Below, one piece after another: positions 1-11,182 of a stretch of DNA of 64,000 nucleotides. Source of the DNA: Agapanthus africanus (Eukaryota; Streptophyta; Magnoliopsida; Asparagales; Amaryllidaceae). The position numbers were made by a program, and so were the translations under genes. The notes beneath the pieces are model-generated. The model did no database searches, had not been told where the DNA came from, and worked only from the letters and a program-made list of their open reading frames with translations. The first letter of the stretch is position 1, and the number at the start of each line of letters is the position of its first letter. The stretch lies in the NCBI GenBank assembly GCA_030015575.1, contig JASDDO010000024.1, positions 218,260,996-218,324,995 on the forward strand, written 5' to 3'.

Positions 1-55
1 CCATATAGCTTTTACATGCTATACATATGAGAATGGTGGAAGAAAGAGGCTCTAT

Positions 56-327
56 GAGGCTTTTTGCGTTAGGTGGCGGTAAAAAGTACGTCCTTCACCA
101 TTTTATTCGACGATCGGAATTTTCCAACTTAATATACATCCTCTAATTTGTCGATACATCAAATTTCATATAATTACAATATCATTTCACCGTTGATTTA
201 GCAATGTAAAATATTTTATTGTCGGTAAACCATTAATTTTGCACCCACTAAATCAATGGTGAAATTTGGTGTATCGAATAAAACGGTGGAGGGCGTACTT
301 TTTGCCGCCACCTAACACAAAAACCTC
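56..327. mobile_element. Hairpin MITE (non-autonomous DNA transposon)
   Basis: A ~270-bp unit whose two halves are near-complete inverted repeats. The left end (GAGGCTTTTTGCGTTAGG) and the complement of the right end (GAGGTTTTTGTGTTAGG) match, and the pairing continues inward through the GGCGGTAAAAAGTACGTCCT block and the TCGATACATCAAATTTCA block almost to the centre. No coding capacity. A clean target duplication is not visible, so the superfamily is left open. Confidence 0.7.
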
Positions 328-343
328 CTGTACCTGCAACAAG

Positions 344-1040
344 TAGAGGTGTAACCGAGCCGAACTTGAACGAGTCGACCCTTGTCCAAGCTCGGCCCGG
401 CTTAGTTAATGCTAGCTCAAGCTTGACTCGAATTCATTTCGAGCTGAGCAGGTCTGGCTCATGTTCAGCTCGTTTGCTTATCGTGTCTTCAACAAGCCAA
501 AGTCGAGTTCAGATTCATCTTCTATTAGACAATGTTTGAAAGGAAAACGACAAAAAGGCGTTTGATGGAAGCTGAGGGTAGGTCAATTGCCATTACAGGG
601 GTTTAAGAAGAAACATGAAAATATTTTGTAAAAGACTAGGTTAATGACAACAATAATAGAGCATAATATTCAGGGCTTTGAGATATGGATAGATTAAAAA
701 AAATAATATCTAGAGTATGGAATGGGTCTAATTGCTGGATTTTATATTCACCTCAGTTACACTTTATATACTCTCCCTTAATTAATTTAAGTGTCCTGAG
801 AGTTGTATAAAATCTGCTATATATTATATATTACTGTTTATTTTTTCAAACTGTGTAGCCGAGTTGAACTCGAGTCAATACCGAACGAGCCTAGCCGAAC
901 TCGAGTTCGGCTCGTTTAATAAACGAGTCAGGCTTTCTGGCTCATGTTCGGCTCATTAATAAATAAACCAAGCTTGAACGAGCTGATATTGAGCTGAACC
1001 CTAATCCAACCCGAGCTAGCTCGTTCAATTACCACTCCTA
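344..1040. mobile_element. Non-autonomous DNA-transposon remnant with GAGCTCGA-rich ends
   Basis: Both ends are built from degenerate words such as GCCGAAC, CGAGCTCG and CTCGTT, which recur in both orientations and flank an AT-rich core (about 540-840). The outer ends are roughly inverted (AGAGGTGTAACCGAGC on the left, complement AGGAGTGGTAATTGAACG on the right). This architecture is common in plant hAT-like or related non-autonomous elements. No coding region; superfamily not resolved. Confidence 0.45.
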
Positions 1041-1335
1041 GCAGCAAGAATTCAAGCCTTCCGATTTTCCCATTTCGCCCCTCTAATTTGTAATTTTTCC
1101 TTTTATTGTCCTACATATTTTGAGGCCTTCATTTTTACACACGGCCTGTGAACTTGACAATATGGGTGACACTAGCAATTTTTTGAGACGCCATGCATGG
1201 ACACTGGACAGCTCAGTAGCGCACTGAGGTTCTTGAACCGGAGCTATAAAGTGCAAGAAAATGAGGGGGAAAAGAGAAGAAATTCTCTAAAAATTCAAGT
1301 AGCCTGATGATGGAAACTCAACATAGTTAAAAGGG

Positions 1336-1978
1336 TCTACTAGCTTATATTATTCTTTGATGAATTAAGAAGGTTGCATGCTGGCGCATGCCTTTGCAAT
1401 ATGATTTGTGTTGCTTTTCATTTGACTGCAATATTTTTAGGCACCCGAAAAGTTTTTCTTGCAATTTGAAAGTTAGAAAATATCTCAGGCACTCGAAACT
1501 TCACCGCACATCACCATTTTATGATCAATATATTTTTACCTCATTGCTCCGGCGATTGGGAGCTACATTAATTGTGCTGTAGGATTGATTTGGAATATAC
1601 GAAAAAAGGAAGCATATGTTTTGCTAATGATATGTGTATCATTATTCATGATTTGAGATCAATGCGTGGTCAATGTTCATTTTTTTTCCTTTTTTCGACA
1701 CTACTTTAAGACTCGGCTCTTCTATGGTCGCCAATGTCGCTAATATTCAACATAATTATCCAATTGAAGCTGTTGTGCTGCTGTAATTTTCTTTATACTC
1801 CACATGAATGTAATATATATCTTAGATGATTTTCCGATATCTACTTTTTGTCATGCACAATATCAATATATATAGAACGTCCAATATTGTTATAAATGAA
1901 TGCAATATATTTTTGCTTAAATCGTTTTTCCATTTAGACAAGTGCACCCTGCGCATTTGTGCAGGGGCCATTTGCTAG
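1336..1978 (+). mobile_element. Candidate non-autonomous Helitron
   Basis: The 3' side is the stronger end: a GC-rich hairpin (CCCTGC at 1947-1952 pairing with GCAGGG at 1961-1966) is followed nine bases later by CTAG and then a T, which is the expected Helitron 3' terminus. The proposed 5' end, TCTACTAGCTTATATTATT at 1336, resembles plant Helitron 5' ends but is preceded by G rather than the usual A, so that boundary is tentative. No Rep/helicase coding sequence is present. Confidence 0.4.
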
Positions 1979-2323
1979 TGCATATGATAAAGCTTTATTG
2001 AATATTGCCCTTGACTTGTTTCTTCGCCATTGACATTCGGTTGATGCATCACTAAAGTTTTTGGAATACTAACAGGGCTAGGTATTTCTCCATCAAGGTT
2101 AGCTCTCGGCACTAATTGTTCCTTCAGAAGTTGATTGACTTTCCACATCTGATTGTGTATGTTGTTTCTTAAAGCATTTTTAACTGAGGAGACCCCCTTC
2201 CATAAGCTTGAAGATGAGTTTGTGTTCATGTTACAGACATTAATGACAACGGAACAGCTAGCGTTAAAGTGTATCAACCATCTTGTCTCAGTCCATCTCC
2301 ACCACCAATTGTCTAATAATGCC
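1979..2323. other. Intergenic DNA, no gene recognised
   Basis: Short open frames occur on both strands but none resembles a known family, and none has a supporting start context or codon pattern. This is the chromosomal DNA into which element C inserted; its last five bases before the LTR (CTATT, 2324-2328) are repeated after C. Confidence 0.6.
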
Positions 2324-2328
2324 CTATT

Positions 2329-3064
2329 TGATGATGCTTGATATTGGCGACCTCCAAGATCGCAACACGTGGCAGATGACGTGTCTCAGAGCGCAGAAGA
2401 AAGGGCCCACAGAGGCCGACCAGGCCATCCGTGTACCCGACCCGCAAGCTCTGACCGGCTCTCCTCAGAGCCCCCTTTGAAACTGGCCTCCTCAGCCTCC
2501 CAGCTCGTCCCGAGCTGCCACTGGTCCAAGACTCCTCGGCCTTCTTACTCCCCTCCGAGCTCCCCAGCCGAGGCAATCCTCCTCGGTCCTTCCGGCCGAC
2601 CAACTCCACCACTCACAGGCGTAACCGCCGCTCCACGAATCTCGCCAGACGCAGATTCTCCGCCGGCAACATCCCACGTTCCACGCCATCACGATCCCCA
2701 TTAATGGGTGATCCGCTCTGCATGCAGGCGTGACGTCGGGTGCGTAACTGCCGGCGAGATCTTCGCGTCTGCTGCTGCGTGCTACCACCGCTATATAAAC
2801 CCCCATCACAGAGGGGTCAAGTAAGCCATTTTTATTCCACTTAGTCGTTACTCTGCTCGGATCTAGTACTAACTTGATCGTCGGGGGGTCCTCGGTGGTA
2901 CCAAACCATCCCGGGACTTCTTTACAAGCACTCGGCGTTAAATTCCTCAAATCACCAATCTCCTCAAACCCATTGAGACCCACACGCAACAGGAGATCGC
3001 CTTCAAAATCCACCGGGAGATCAACGGAAGACATCTGACGGAGACCCGAAAAGGGCCTCCATCA
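2329..3064 (+). repeat. Element C 5' LTR
   Basis: It starts TGATGATGCTTG and ends CCTCCATCA, and matches 41337-42075 almost base for base. A TATA box (CTATATAAAC, 2791-2800) lies about 270 bp before its end, so U3 is roughly 2329-2820. Short open frames in both strands of this LTR are not genes. Confidence 0.9.
2366..2385 (+). promoter_or_regulatory. G-box/ABRE plus TGACGTG pair in LTR U3
   Basis: The 20-bp string CACGTGGCAGATGACGTGTC combines a CACGTGGC element and a TGACGTG element, both classic plant bZIP targets. It is identical in all three LTRs of the C/D family (2366-2385, 41373-41392, 42184-42203) although the surrounding sequence differs between C and D, which argues for function in transcribing the element. 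Confidence 0.55.
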
Positions 3065-3066
3065 GT

Positions 3067-3084
3067 TGGCGCCGTCTGTGGGAA
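3067..3084 (+). other. Element C primer-binding site
   Basis: TGGCGCCGTCTGTGGGAA begins two bases after the LTR end, the expected place for tRNA priming of reverse transcription. D has the same site at 42910. The tRNA species is not named because I cannot verify the complement here. Confidence 0.75.
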
Positions 3085-3129
3085 TCGGACTCCACAAAAC
3101 ACAAAGTTGGCCTTCCGATCTCCATACAC

Positions 3130-4821
3130 ATGGCAAGCGATCACCCTGAAGATCCAGGTACCGGCCGCCGCTTTCCCCTCACCGGAGGCTCAGACGAGCC
3201 CCCTCCGGCGACCATCATCAACGCCCTCGCCGGCCGAATAGATCGGCTGCAGTCCCTTGTAGAGGCACTCGTCCACGTCTAAACGGCCGGACCTGGGTCC
3301 CAGGTCGCCACTCCTCCGCCTCTAGAAGGTTCTGCCCTCGTCGGCACGGCTGACCACCGGCAGGCTGCAACCCCCGGCCACAGATCTCATGGGCCGATAC
3401 TCTCTGAGGCCCGTTTGGCGCCCCAAGGTTCTACCCCGAGATCCGCCGCCAGAGTGCCTCGCCTCGAGCCTCCGCGCGATCCTTACCCCCCTGAGGAGAT
3501 GTCGGTCACCTCGCCTGTCCATAAGCATGATCGACGCCTCCTCCCTCGACGAGTTCGCACGGAAGGGGCTCGCCACGACGGCTCGAGGGCCGCCTCATCC
3601 GGGGATCTGAGGAACCTCATCGGGAGGAACCGGGGCCGCGCCCAGACACAGGTCTCCCCAGAAGAAGCCAAGGATCACCAAGAGCCGAATCCTCGAGGTA
3701 CCACAGCTGTCTCGACGCCCTCGAGAAGAAGATCGAGGGCATGCGCCGGGAAGGACACTTCTCAAGCGACGGGGCTAAGTACGCCGCCGACTCGCTCACC
3801 AAGATGTTTACTGAGGAACTGCTCGCTATCCACGTCTCCTCGCGCAACAAGCCTCCGAAGGTCACTCTTATCGACGGGAAAACCGACTCGAAAGACCATC
3901 TGGACGCTTTCACCGCGGGGATGAGCTTCTAGGACCATTCTGACGCCGCCCAGTGCAGGGCCTTCCCAGCCACCCTCACCAGCTCTTGCCGGGACTGGTT
4001 CCGAGGACTCGGGCCTCGTGCAATCTCGACCTTTGATGAGCTGGCTACTCAGTTCCTTGGTCATTTCGTCGGGAACCGTCGGCAGAGGCGCACGGTCGAC
4101 TACCTCTTCAAAATTAAGAGCCGGGACAAGGAGACTTTCAAAGCTTACATAGCCCGCTTCTACAACGCCCTCCTAGATGTCCCCGAGCACCGGGACGAGA
4201 CCGTCATCACGGCGCTCAGATCTGGTCTTAGGCACAAAGAGTGGTTGCGCTCCTTTGCGTTGGCGCAGCCGAAGTCAAGATGTGGACCGAGCGGGAGGTT
4301 CAACTGGAGTCTGAGGTGAACGCGAACCTCCCTCGAGCAGACCGGGCCGACCAGAAGAAGAGAGCCCGGGAAGAAAGGCCGGAGCGTCAGCAGCCCTATC
4401 ACCCAAAGTTCCAGGAGTATACCCCACTCAATGTCTCCCTCGCAATGTTGCTAGAGGAGGCCCAGAACGAGGGGTCTTCAAGTTTCCTCCAATCCCGCGT
4501 CAGGCCGCGAAGCGAACCCGGGGCCCTTACCGCGCTTTCCACCGGACACTGGGCCATGCCATGGAGGATTGTAAACAACTTCGGGACTACATCGAAGAGC
4601 TCATCCGATCGGGGCACCTCGCCGCCTACTTGAGGGACAAACGGCAAGCCGACCGCGAGCAGGAGCAGCGTCACCCTCCTGCTGAGCTGACCATTGGCCA
4701 GATCATGCTCGTTTCGGCAGACGACCAGTACGGAACTCAGGGAGCCCCGTATCCGGTGCCGAGCACGGAAGTCAACGGGCCTCCAGGGAGCTTGGGCCGA
4801 GCTAATAAGGTCATCTACTAA
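3130..4821 (+). pseudogene. gag: Element C gag (capsid/nucleocapsid), disabled
   Basis: Gag packages element RNA in virus-like particles. The start (ATG 3130) is in the same context as in D (42976). An N-terminal proline/arginine-rich region is followed by a retrotrans_gag capsid core (around 3880-4210) and a zinc motif region near the C-terminus; the frame ends at TAA 4819-4821. It is not translatable as one protein. An in-frame TAA at about 3282 stands where D has CAA, a TAG at about 3931 stands where D has CAA, and the frame shifts near 3860 and again in the C-terminal third. Comparison with D shows that most of the length is retained. No protease follows, unlike normal gag-pol order. Confidence 0.75.
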
Positions 4822-4876
4822 CATGTACTTTTCTTTTAAGGCAATGTAAACTCTTCCTAGGGCCTGTTGTTAATTT

Positions 4877-4926
4877 AATAAAGATCAATAGACCATTGCA
4901 AAAAAGAAGGAAAAATCTTGTTTATT
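4877..4926. terminator. Convergent poly(A) signals between gag and antisense ORF
   Basis: AATAAA occurs on the plus strand at 4877-4882, 56 bases after the gag stop. AATAAA also occurs on the minus strand (TTTATT at 4921-4926), downstream of the antisense ORF. Two opposing 3' ends ~40 bp apart look like a convergent gene pair. D keeps plus-strand AATAAA at 44765-44770 and 44777-44782. Confidence 0.45.
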
Positions 4927-5014
4927 CAAAAGGTATTATGGGCTCCTCAGCCATACATGCAAAAAGAAAAAATTACAACAGCAGGGGGAGGGGGTGCAGA
5001 GAGCACTGCTCATG

Positions 5015-5425
5015 TTACTCGGTGAAGATCTCCGCCAGCCGAGGCCTCGCGAGATCCAGCCTCTGCCCTCGATTCCCACCGCGAGCGTTGACCCCGAGCC
5101 TCAGTTTGTAGCACTCATGGACGAGTGCCTCTGAGAGAGCCAGCCGGTTCGTGGAGATCAGGCCGAAGCGCCTCAGAGACCGTGGCTTACCCATGGCCTC
5201 ATCATAGAGCTGCTCGGACAAGGGGTTGTAAAGCCCCGGCAACGCCCTCCAGATAGAGTACATCAGCAGCTGCTACAGGGAGGAATGCCGGGGGAGCAAC
5301 CGGCCGAAGTGGTCTTTGATGGTCCCATAGACCAACTGCGCCGTGTCCTCGGTGCAGTTCTGGTCATAAAGGTACACATCTTCGAAGTGAATGATTTCGG
5401 GGATGGTGAAGGGGAAGTCTTGCAT
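5015..5425 (-). pseudogene. Antisense ORF 1 of element C (unknown protein), one stop
   Basis: I do not recognise this protein. It reads on the minus strand from ATG at 5423-5425 and is interrupted by one TAG after about 50 codons (around 5273), then continues in the same frame to 5015. It is clearly the counterpart of the intact 150-residue ORF in D (44859-45311): both open with M-x-DFPFTIP, share FEDVYLYDQ, DHFGRLLPR, LMYSIWRA and GLYNPLSEQ, and many differences are conservative (D/E, I/V). The TATA-like stretch present before D's copy is degraded here (CTACATAAGG, about 5473-5482). It sits convergently to gag and next to the hairpin array. Confidence 0.6.
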
Positions 5426-5730
5426 TCTCAACGATCTGTATACGAAGGAAGGAAGAACCAGCGCTCCTTCAGCCTTATGTAGCCCACTGCGCCCCAATGG
5501 AGCTCAACAGTCGCCCGCTTTCGCCCAAAAAGTCGCTACCACGCGGCAATCATTGAGCCTTCTTTGGCGGAATCAAAACAACGCGACCCTAGCGCTTCGC
5601 CTCCCCCGGCATTCAATGCGCATGCTGCGCGCACGGTCGCCGCGACCGTTCCCGTTCCCCGTACATGCAACGGGAAGGTCGGGCAAAACCTCATGAAGAA
5701 GTAGTCGAGCGGCCACCCTGCTCGGCTATA

Positions 5731-7119
5731 CCTGGCCGGTAGCTTCCCTACTCGCAACGCTAGGGATCAAAAGCCCTTGCCAAGAGGCAGCCGCGTGGCT
5801 TCACTGCCCGGTTATCCTTAGCGGGCCTCCTACGGCCCCTTCAACACTAAGGATCCAAACCCTCCTTAGAGGCTGCTCAGCAGCTTCCCTGCCCGGTTAT
5901 ACCTGGCCGGTAGCTTCCCTACCGCGACGCCAGGGATCAGAAACTCCTTCCAGAGGCAGTCGAGCCTGACCCTCGCTCGGCTATCCATGGCGGGTAGCTT
6001 CCCTACCGCAACGCCAGGGATCAGAAAGCCCTCCCAGAGGCAGTCGAGCCCGAGGATCCCTCGCTCGGATATCCTTCAGGACAAAAGCCCTCGCCAAGAA
6101 GCACCGGGCAGTAACCCTGCCCGGCCAAGGGTCCTTGGTAGGCTTCTTACAGCCCCTCCCGCGCTAGGACTAAAGTCCTCCCAGAGACAGTCGAGTCCTT
6201 GCTCGGCTATCCCCGGCTGGTAGCTTCCTACCACAACTGACAGGGATCAAAGTCCTCGCCAAGAGGCACTAGACAGTAACCCTGCTCGGTCCCCTTCCTG
6301 AAGGATCAAAGCCCTCGCAAGAGGCAACCGAGCATCTACCCTGCTCGGTCATCTCCGGCTGGTAGCTCCCTACCCTTGACGCCAGGGATCGAAGTCCTCG
6401 CAAGAGGCATCCGAGCGGCTGCCCCGCCTGGCCATCCGAGGCTGGTAGTTGCCTACCCGTGACGCCAGAGATCAAAGCCCTCGCCAAGAGGCGACCATGC
6501 AGCTTCACTGCCCGGTCATCCTTAGTGGGCTTCTTATAGCGCCTCCAACACTAAGGATCAAAGCCCTCGCAAGAGGCAACCGCGCAGCTTCACTGCCCGG
6601 TCATCCTTAGTGGGCTTCTTACAGCCCCTCCAACACTAAGGATCAAAGCCCTCGCAAGAGGCAACCGAGCAGCTACCCTGCTCGATCATCTCCGGCCGGT
6701 AGCTCCCTACCCGTGACGCCAGGGGTCGAAGCCCTGACAAGAGGCATCTAAGCGGCTGCCCCGCTCGGTCATCCCAGGATGGTAGTTGCCTACTTACGAC
6801 GCCAGAAATCAAAACCCTTGCCAAGAGGCGACCGTGCAGCTTCACTGCCCGGTCATCCTTAGAGGGCTTCTTACAGCCCCTACAACGCTAAGGACCCAAA
6901 AGTCCTCCCAGTGGCAGTCGAGCCCGACCCTCGCTCGACCATTCCCGGCCAGTGGTCATTGCTCGCATTGCCAGAAGTCAAAAGACGGCGCCCACAGTAG
7001 GGCAACCGAGCAGCTTCCCGCTCATGCTCGGCACAAATACGGCGGATAACCCCCTGCCCGTCATATGCAGAGGATCCGAGGCCCCAATAAGGGGCATCAA
7101 GTCTATCTAAGTCTAAACG
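5731..7119. repeat. Hairpin-forming ~88-bp tandem array, element C copy
   Basis: Diverged tandem units of about 85-90 bp marked by AAGAGGCA...CCGAGCAG...CTGCTCGG and GGATC(A/G)AAGCCCTC. Each unit carries two inverted repeats: a short stem (e.g. CCGGGCAG with CTGCCCGG, about 6104-6124) and a longer one (ATCCTTAGTG 6603-6612 with CACTAAGGAT 6634-6643). Stem sequences vary between units but stay paired. Small open frames across this array are artefacts of the repeats. The array is cut at 7119/7125 by A1. Confidence 0.8.
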
Positions 7120-7240
7120 ATCCCTGTAACAACTCCAATTTCTGTATACATAAATTTGATTTAAATTTGAAGTATACTTGGAGTATTTAATGTTGCTGAT
7201 ATCACTTTAAGTATCTATTTTCCCACAATAATTACAAGAA

Positions 7241-7310
7241 GGAGCTTGTAGCTCATTGGTAATACCTTGCACTGCTGAACCAAGCCACCAGAGTTCGAAT
7301 CTCATGCCCC
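7241..7310 (+). other. tRNA-like segment (A-box and B-box words) inside A1 LTR
   Basis: The stretch has TAGCTCATTGGT (A-box-like) near its start and GAGTTCGAATC (B-box-like) ~45 bp later, the layout of a tRNA or tRNA-derived SINE head. The acceptor and T stems do not pair well, so it is not a functional tRNA gene. The 3' LTR copy (35470-35539) has a decayed B-box (GAATTCAAATC). Confidence 0.4.
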
Positions 7311-8366
7311 ACATTATTTTTAGAATATTTTTCTTTTAAAATTCTTGGAAGCCCAACAGTCCATAGGCCATAACTCACAAAAGATGAACTGAACCATAAA
7401 AAGTGAGTATACCAGAGCCTACATCAGGCGAACCCACGCCTGACGGCACCCCGACTCGTCCCGACTCGGCCGAGTCGGCCGGCGGACCGGCCGACTTGGG
7501 CCGGCGCCGCCGGCCGGACGGCCGAGTAGTCTACACGAAAGTTGCGCCTTTTCGTCTTCTTTAACCCCCTGTTTACTCCATTTTAATGGATCGGTTCCCT
7601 AATGTTAAATACATCCTATTTAATACAAATTTTAATGATTTTTCTTTAAATTTTTACATTTTTAAAAAAAATAAAAACCTTACACCTACCATACCCTATA
7701 AATAGACCCCTACCCCCTACCCTTTCATCCCAAAACACTAGGTTTACTCTCTTGAAATTTTCACAAGAAGGGTGTGCTTTGAAACCGAGTTCACGGCGAA
7801 GCGCTGACGGAATTCCGGCGACGTTTTTGAAACAACCAGCGACGAAACAACACCTTGGCCACTCACCTAGTTCCTCTATACTCTTTTGTATAGATCGAAA
7901 CCCGTAAGTCCCGTTCTTTTCTTCTTTCTACTTCTCAAAAATACGAACTTATGAAACCCAACGGAAATCGGAACAAACCGATTTCCGATTCGGTTTTTCT
8001 ACAAAATCTCACTTGTCACCAATTCCATAATACCTAAACTTATTCATGATGACTATTAATCACATAACAATTAATTTGGACAATGTTTCTCATATGAAAT
8101 GAAAACTTTTGCAATATCGTATTCTTTTTCACATTAATACCATAATGTTTATTTTTCTTCTTCTAATCAATTCAATCATTCCTAAACACCTTCATCTTGA
8201 CCACTAAACTTGTAAAAATCAATTTGAATAAGTTTTCACACATGAAATGATAACCTTTTCAATTTACCGTATTTTCAATTTAATACCATGAAGTTTCAAT
8301 TTTATATTTAACCCTTTAACCTTAATATACATTTAAAATAGAGCACAAGGTAATGACCTACCTCCA

Positions 8367-9767
8367 TGATTGAATGATTTAGCGTGCTTGCGCTTTCTAA
8401 AAGATAGATCAAAAATATTTACCGCAATCAAGAACGGTGTCGCATGAAGCTAGCCGGTGAATACGGGTTGGTCCACAGGGATGTGTAAATTTCCTTTAAG
8501 TTCTTACGAGTTAATTCCAAATGATGTTGGGTCTTATAAACAAACCTAAAAATTGAAGTTGTATGCTACTAGGATTAGAAACTTGCTAGGATTAGGTCTA
8601 AGAAAAATTTGGTAAACAAAGATCTACATCTCTTTCCATTGCCATTAATTAAATCTATCATATTAGTGTTATGGTAAATATTTATAAAGGGGATTAGGAT
8701 GATTGGGATGATTGATTCTTCATCTAGATCCTTATCCTTCCTTTATTAATCTTTACCCTAACCTCCATGGAAAACCTTAAAATCTGGGCCTTTAGACTAT
8801 GGAATCACCGCTACCTCGAGGGTAAAAGTGCCGTAGGGAGCGGAATAAGAAGGTATGCATGGAGTTCTAATGTTCATAAAAGTTTGGCAACGAAAAGAGA
8901 TGAGAGATCTTCATCTCTCAAATCCTTCCCTATTCCTAACCCTAACAAGCGAGGAAACTACTCGCTCATTGAGGGGATGAAAAAAACATGATTTTATTAA
9001 AGAGAGAAAACATCGATTGCAAGTTAATAAAAGCTAAACTAAATTAAACTAAGGCGAGAAAATAATTTACCTAGAGAAGATATGAAAAATTACAACTACT
9101 GCAAGGAAAATAACCTATTTACTTTTGATGCGCTCTAACTTCAAGAAAACAGAATTTTATTCATGACTAGAGGCATAAGAAAATACAAGACTTTGGGTTC
9201 TATTTATAGGACATAGAATCCCTAGGTTTACAATTGCTCCGCATGTCTACAATTACAAATATACCCCCAGAAAATCTTTCCATAGTCTTCAGAACATTTT
9301 GGTCAAATTTTATTTCCCTGAAGGCTCAATATGGCCGCGGAACCGCGGCATTGGTGCGCTTGGGCCGTGGTTCCGTGGCCCAATGGTGAGCTCATGCAAT
9401 GAATTTTCTTGGGCTGTCTTGGTATCTTTTGGGCTTTCTGGTTTTTTATTCCTTTTATCAATTGGGCTTCTGTATTAATTCCAGATTCTTAGTGAACACT
9501 TTTACCGATCCTTTAACCGTTTGCTTTGACAATTTGGACCTTGAGTTGCCTTGTTGATTGTGAACCGTTCTTCTTCTAGGCTTTACTAAGATCTTCTTAT
9601 TTGTTGGTCAAAACTCCTTCTTTTGTGTCGTCTTTTGTGTTTTTCACTGTTTTTGCTCCCAGAACCTGTAACCTGTAACATGTAGCAGACATGGGTCAAA
9701 AGCACCTGTCTTCATTGTAAAATGCATAAGAATGGGGAATACAAAATGCAATATTATGTTATGAACA
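8367..9767 (-). repeat. Athila 3' LTR
   Basis: It matches 16757-18158 with only a few dozen differences by eye in 1.4 kb, so the insertion is fairly recent. The small open frame at 8767-8991 lies within the LTR and recurs in the other LTR; I do not regard it as a gene. Confidence 0.92.
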
Positions 9768-11182
9768 AATACCCCCAAACTTATCATTTGCTCGTCCTCG
9801 AGCAAACTTATTTTTATTCACTAAAATCCTAACCACATTTTCGCAGGGAAACGCGATTGCACTGAGCACGTGCAACAAGCCGTTAAATCTCTAGGTGTCC
9901 CTAGTGGGAGGAGTGTTGTCTCCTGAGGGTTTTCAGCGGATTACACCCAAAAAATCCTATCAATTCGGTTTTTCGACTTTTGTTTTCTAATTAGGTTTTC
10001 TAACAAGAAATTCTATTATCGTCGACCCGCAAATTATCCACCCATATTCTTCACACTTTCTCATCATTTAACTTAAGATTATATATGTTCTATAGAATTA
10101 CTTAGCTTTCGGCATTTCTTAAGTTTTCCTTCTAGAGTTTCATCTCCACTTAGGAATTTCTATCAACTCTATTAAAGATACAAGTTTTATGCTTCATTCC
10201 TTTCTCTTATCTAAACTCTAATCACATATCCCCACGTGTGTGTAGATGTCACCCCTACACTTGGAAATTCAAATCAAGCAATCGTACTCTCGTCCATTGT
10301 CCAAAGCACTTATTAATTTGTGAATTTTTACTTGAATTTCGCTTACACATCCTTCATGCGACCGTTAATACTTTTTGAGGTACCAACGATCGATTACAAG
10401 ATGCGTTAGCACTTTAAAGCATACTTCCTAGTTTTGCAACACCCAAGGCTTTTAGCAGTGACTCCCAAACCAGTTGGTCTAAGGCACTAGGTGATGAAGC
10501 ACCCTTGCTAAATATTTTTCTACTTTTACAGCCTTAAGTAATCATAAAAACCAGTGTCCATTTTTTTCTTTATTCACTTTTTTTTTCTTTTCATTTTCAT
10601 TGTGCTAAGGACTTTAAACAAGAGCATTTCAAGGTCTCTTCTACTAATCCAAGTTTCAAGGTGCGTGATTGTGCATTTTGTAGGGTACATGTTTTCAAAA
10701 TCTAGACTTAAGTTAGGAACTATTTTTCAAACTTATTCTCTAATAAGAACATCAATACTCTTCTCTCATTTTGACTTAGCCCAAGAAGTGAACCCAAAAT
10801 TTGCCTATTTCTAAACAACCTATAAAGACATATATTTTCTACCGTTAAACTCTAAGGAAGGTTATTTTTAGGGTTTTTAATTTGCTAAGTCTAAGATCTA
10901 GTTTTTCCTAGCCAATTAACCTATTTATCAAACTCAAGTTAATTAACCAGAATTGAATACATTAATTTTTATAATTTTTGAAAATTTTCAATTTTTATGG
11001 GTTTTTCTGTTTTCTAATTTTTTTATTTTTCAACAATTTTCAAATTTTTATGATTTTTTTATATAAAGATGCAATGCAGAAATTAAATATGCAAAAGGAA
11101 AAGAAATATATACAATATGCAATGCCAAAGATAACTATATACATTACCCTCTCCCCCAAACTTGAGCAAAGCAGTGCCCTCA
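9768..11182 (-). other. Athila 3' untranslated region with polypurine tract
   Basis: The purine-rich AAGTTTGGGGGTATT (minus strand, 9768-9782) abuts the LTR and primes plus-strand synthesis. The remaining ~1.4 kb is AT-rich and has no convincing coding sequence. Confidence 0.7.

Noticed and set aside
1388..1582. 64-codon frame in the flanking DNA
   Set aside because: No family resemblance, no gene context, and it lies inside the candidate Helitron.
1975..2341. Overlapping ~60-100-codon frames on both strands just before element C
   Set aside because: The frames overlap each other, show no recognisable domain, and one crosses the LTR boundary.
5731..7119. Possible CRISPR-like array
   Set aside because: Repeats are contiguous and diverged with no unique spacers, in plant retrotransposon context; this is a tandem array.
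7241..7310. Functional tRNA gene
   Set aside because: A- and B-box words are present but acceptor and T stems do not pair, and it is repeated only as part of the LTR.
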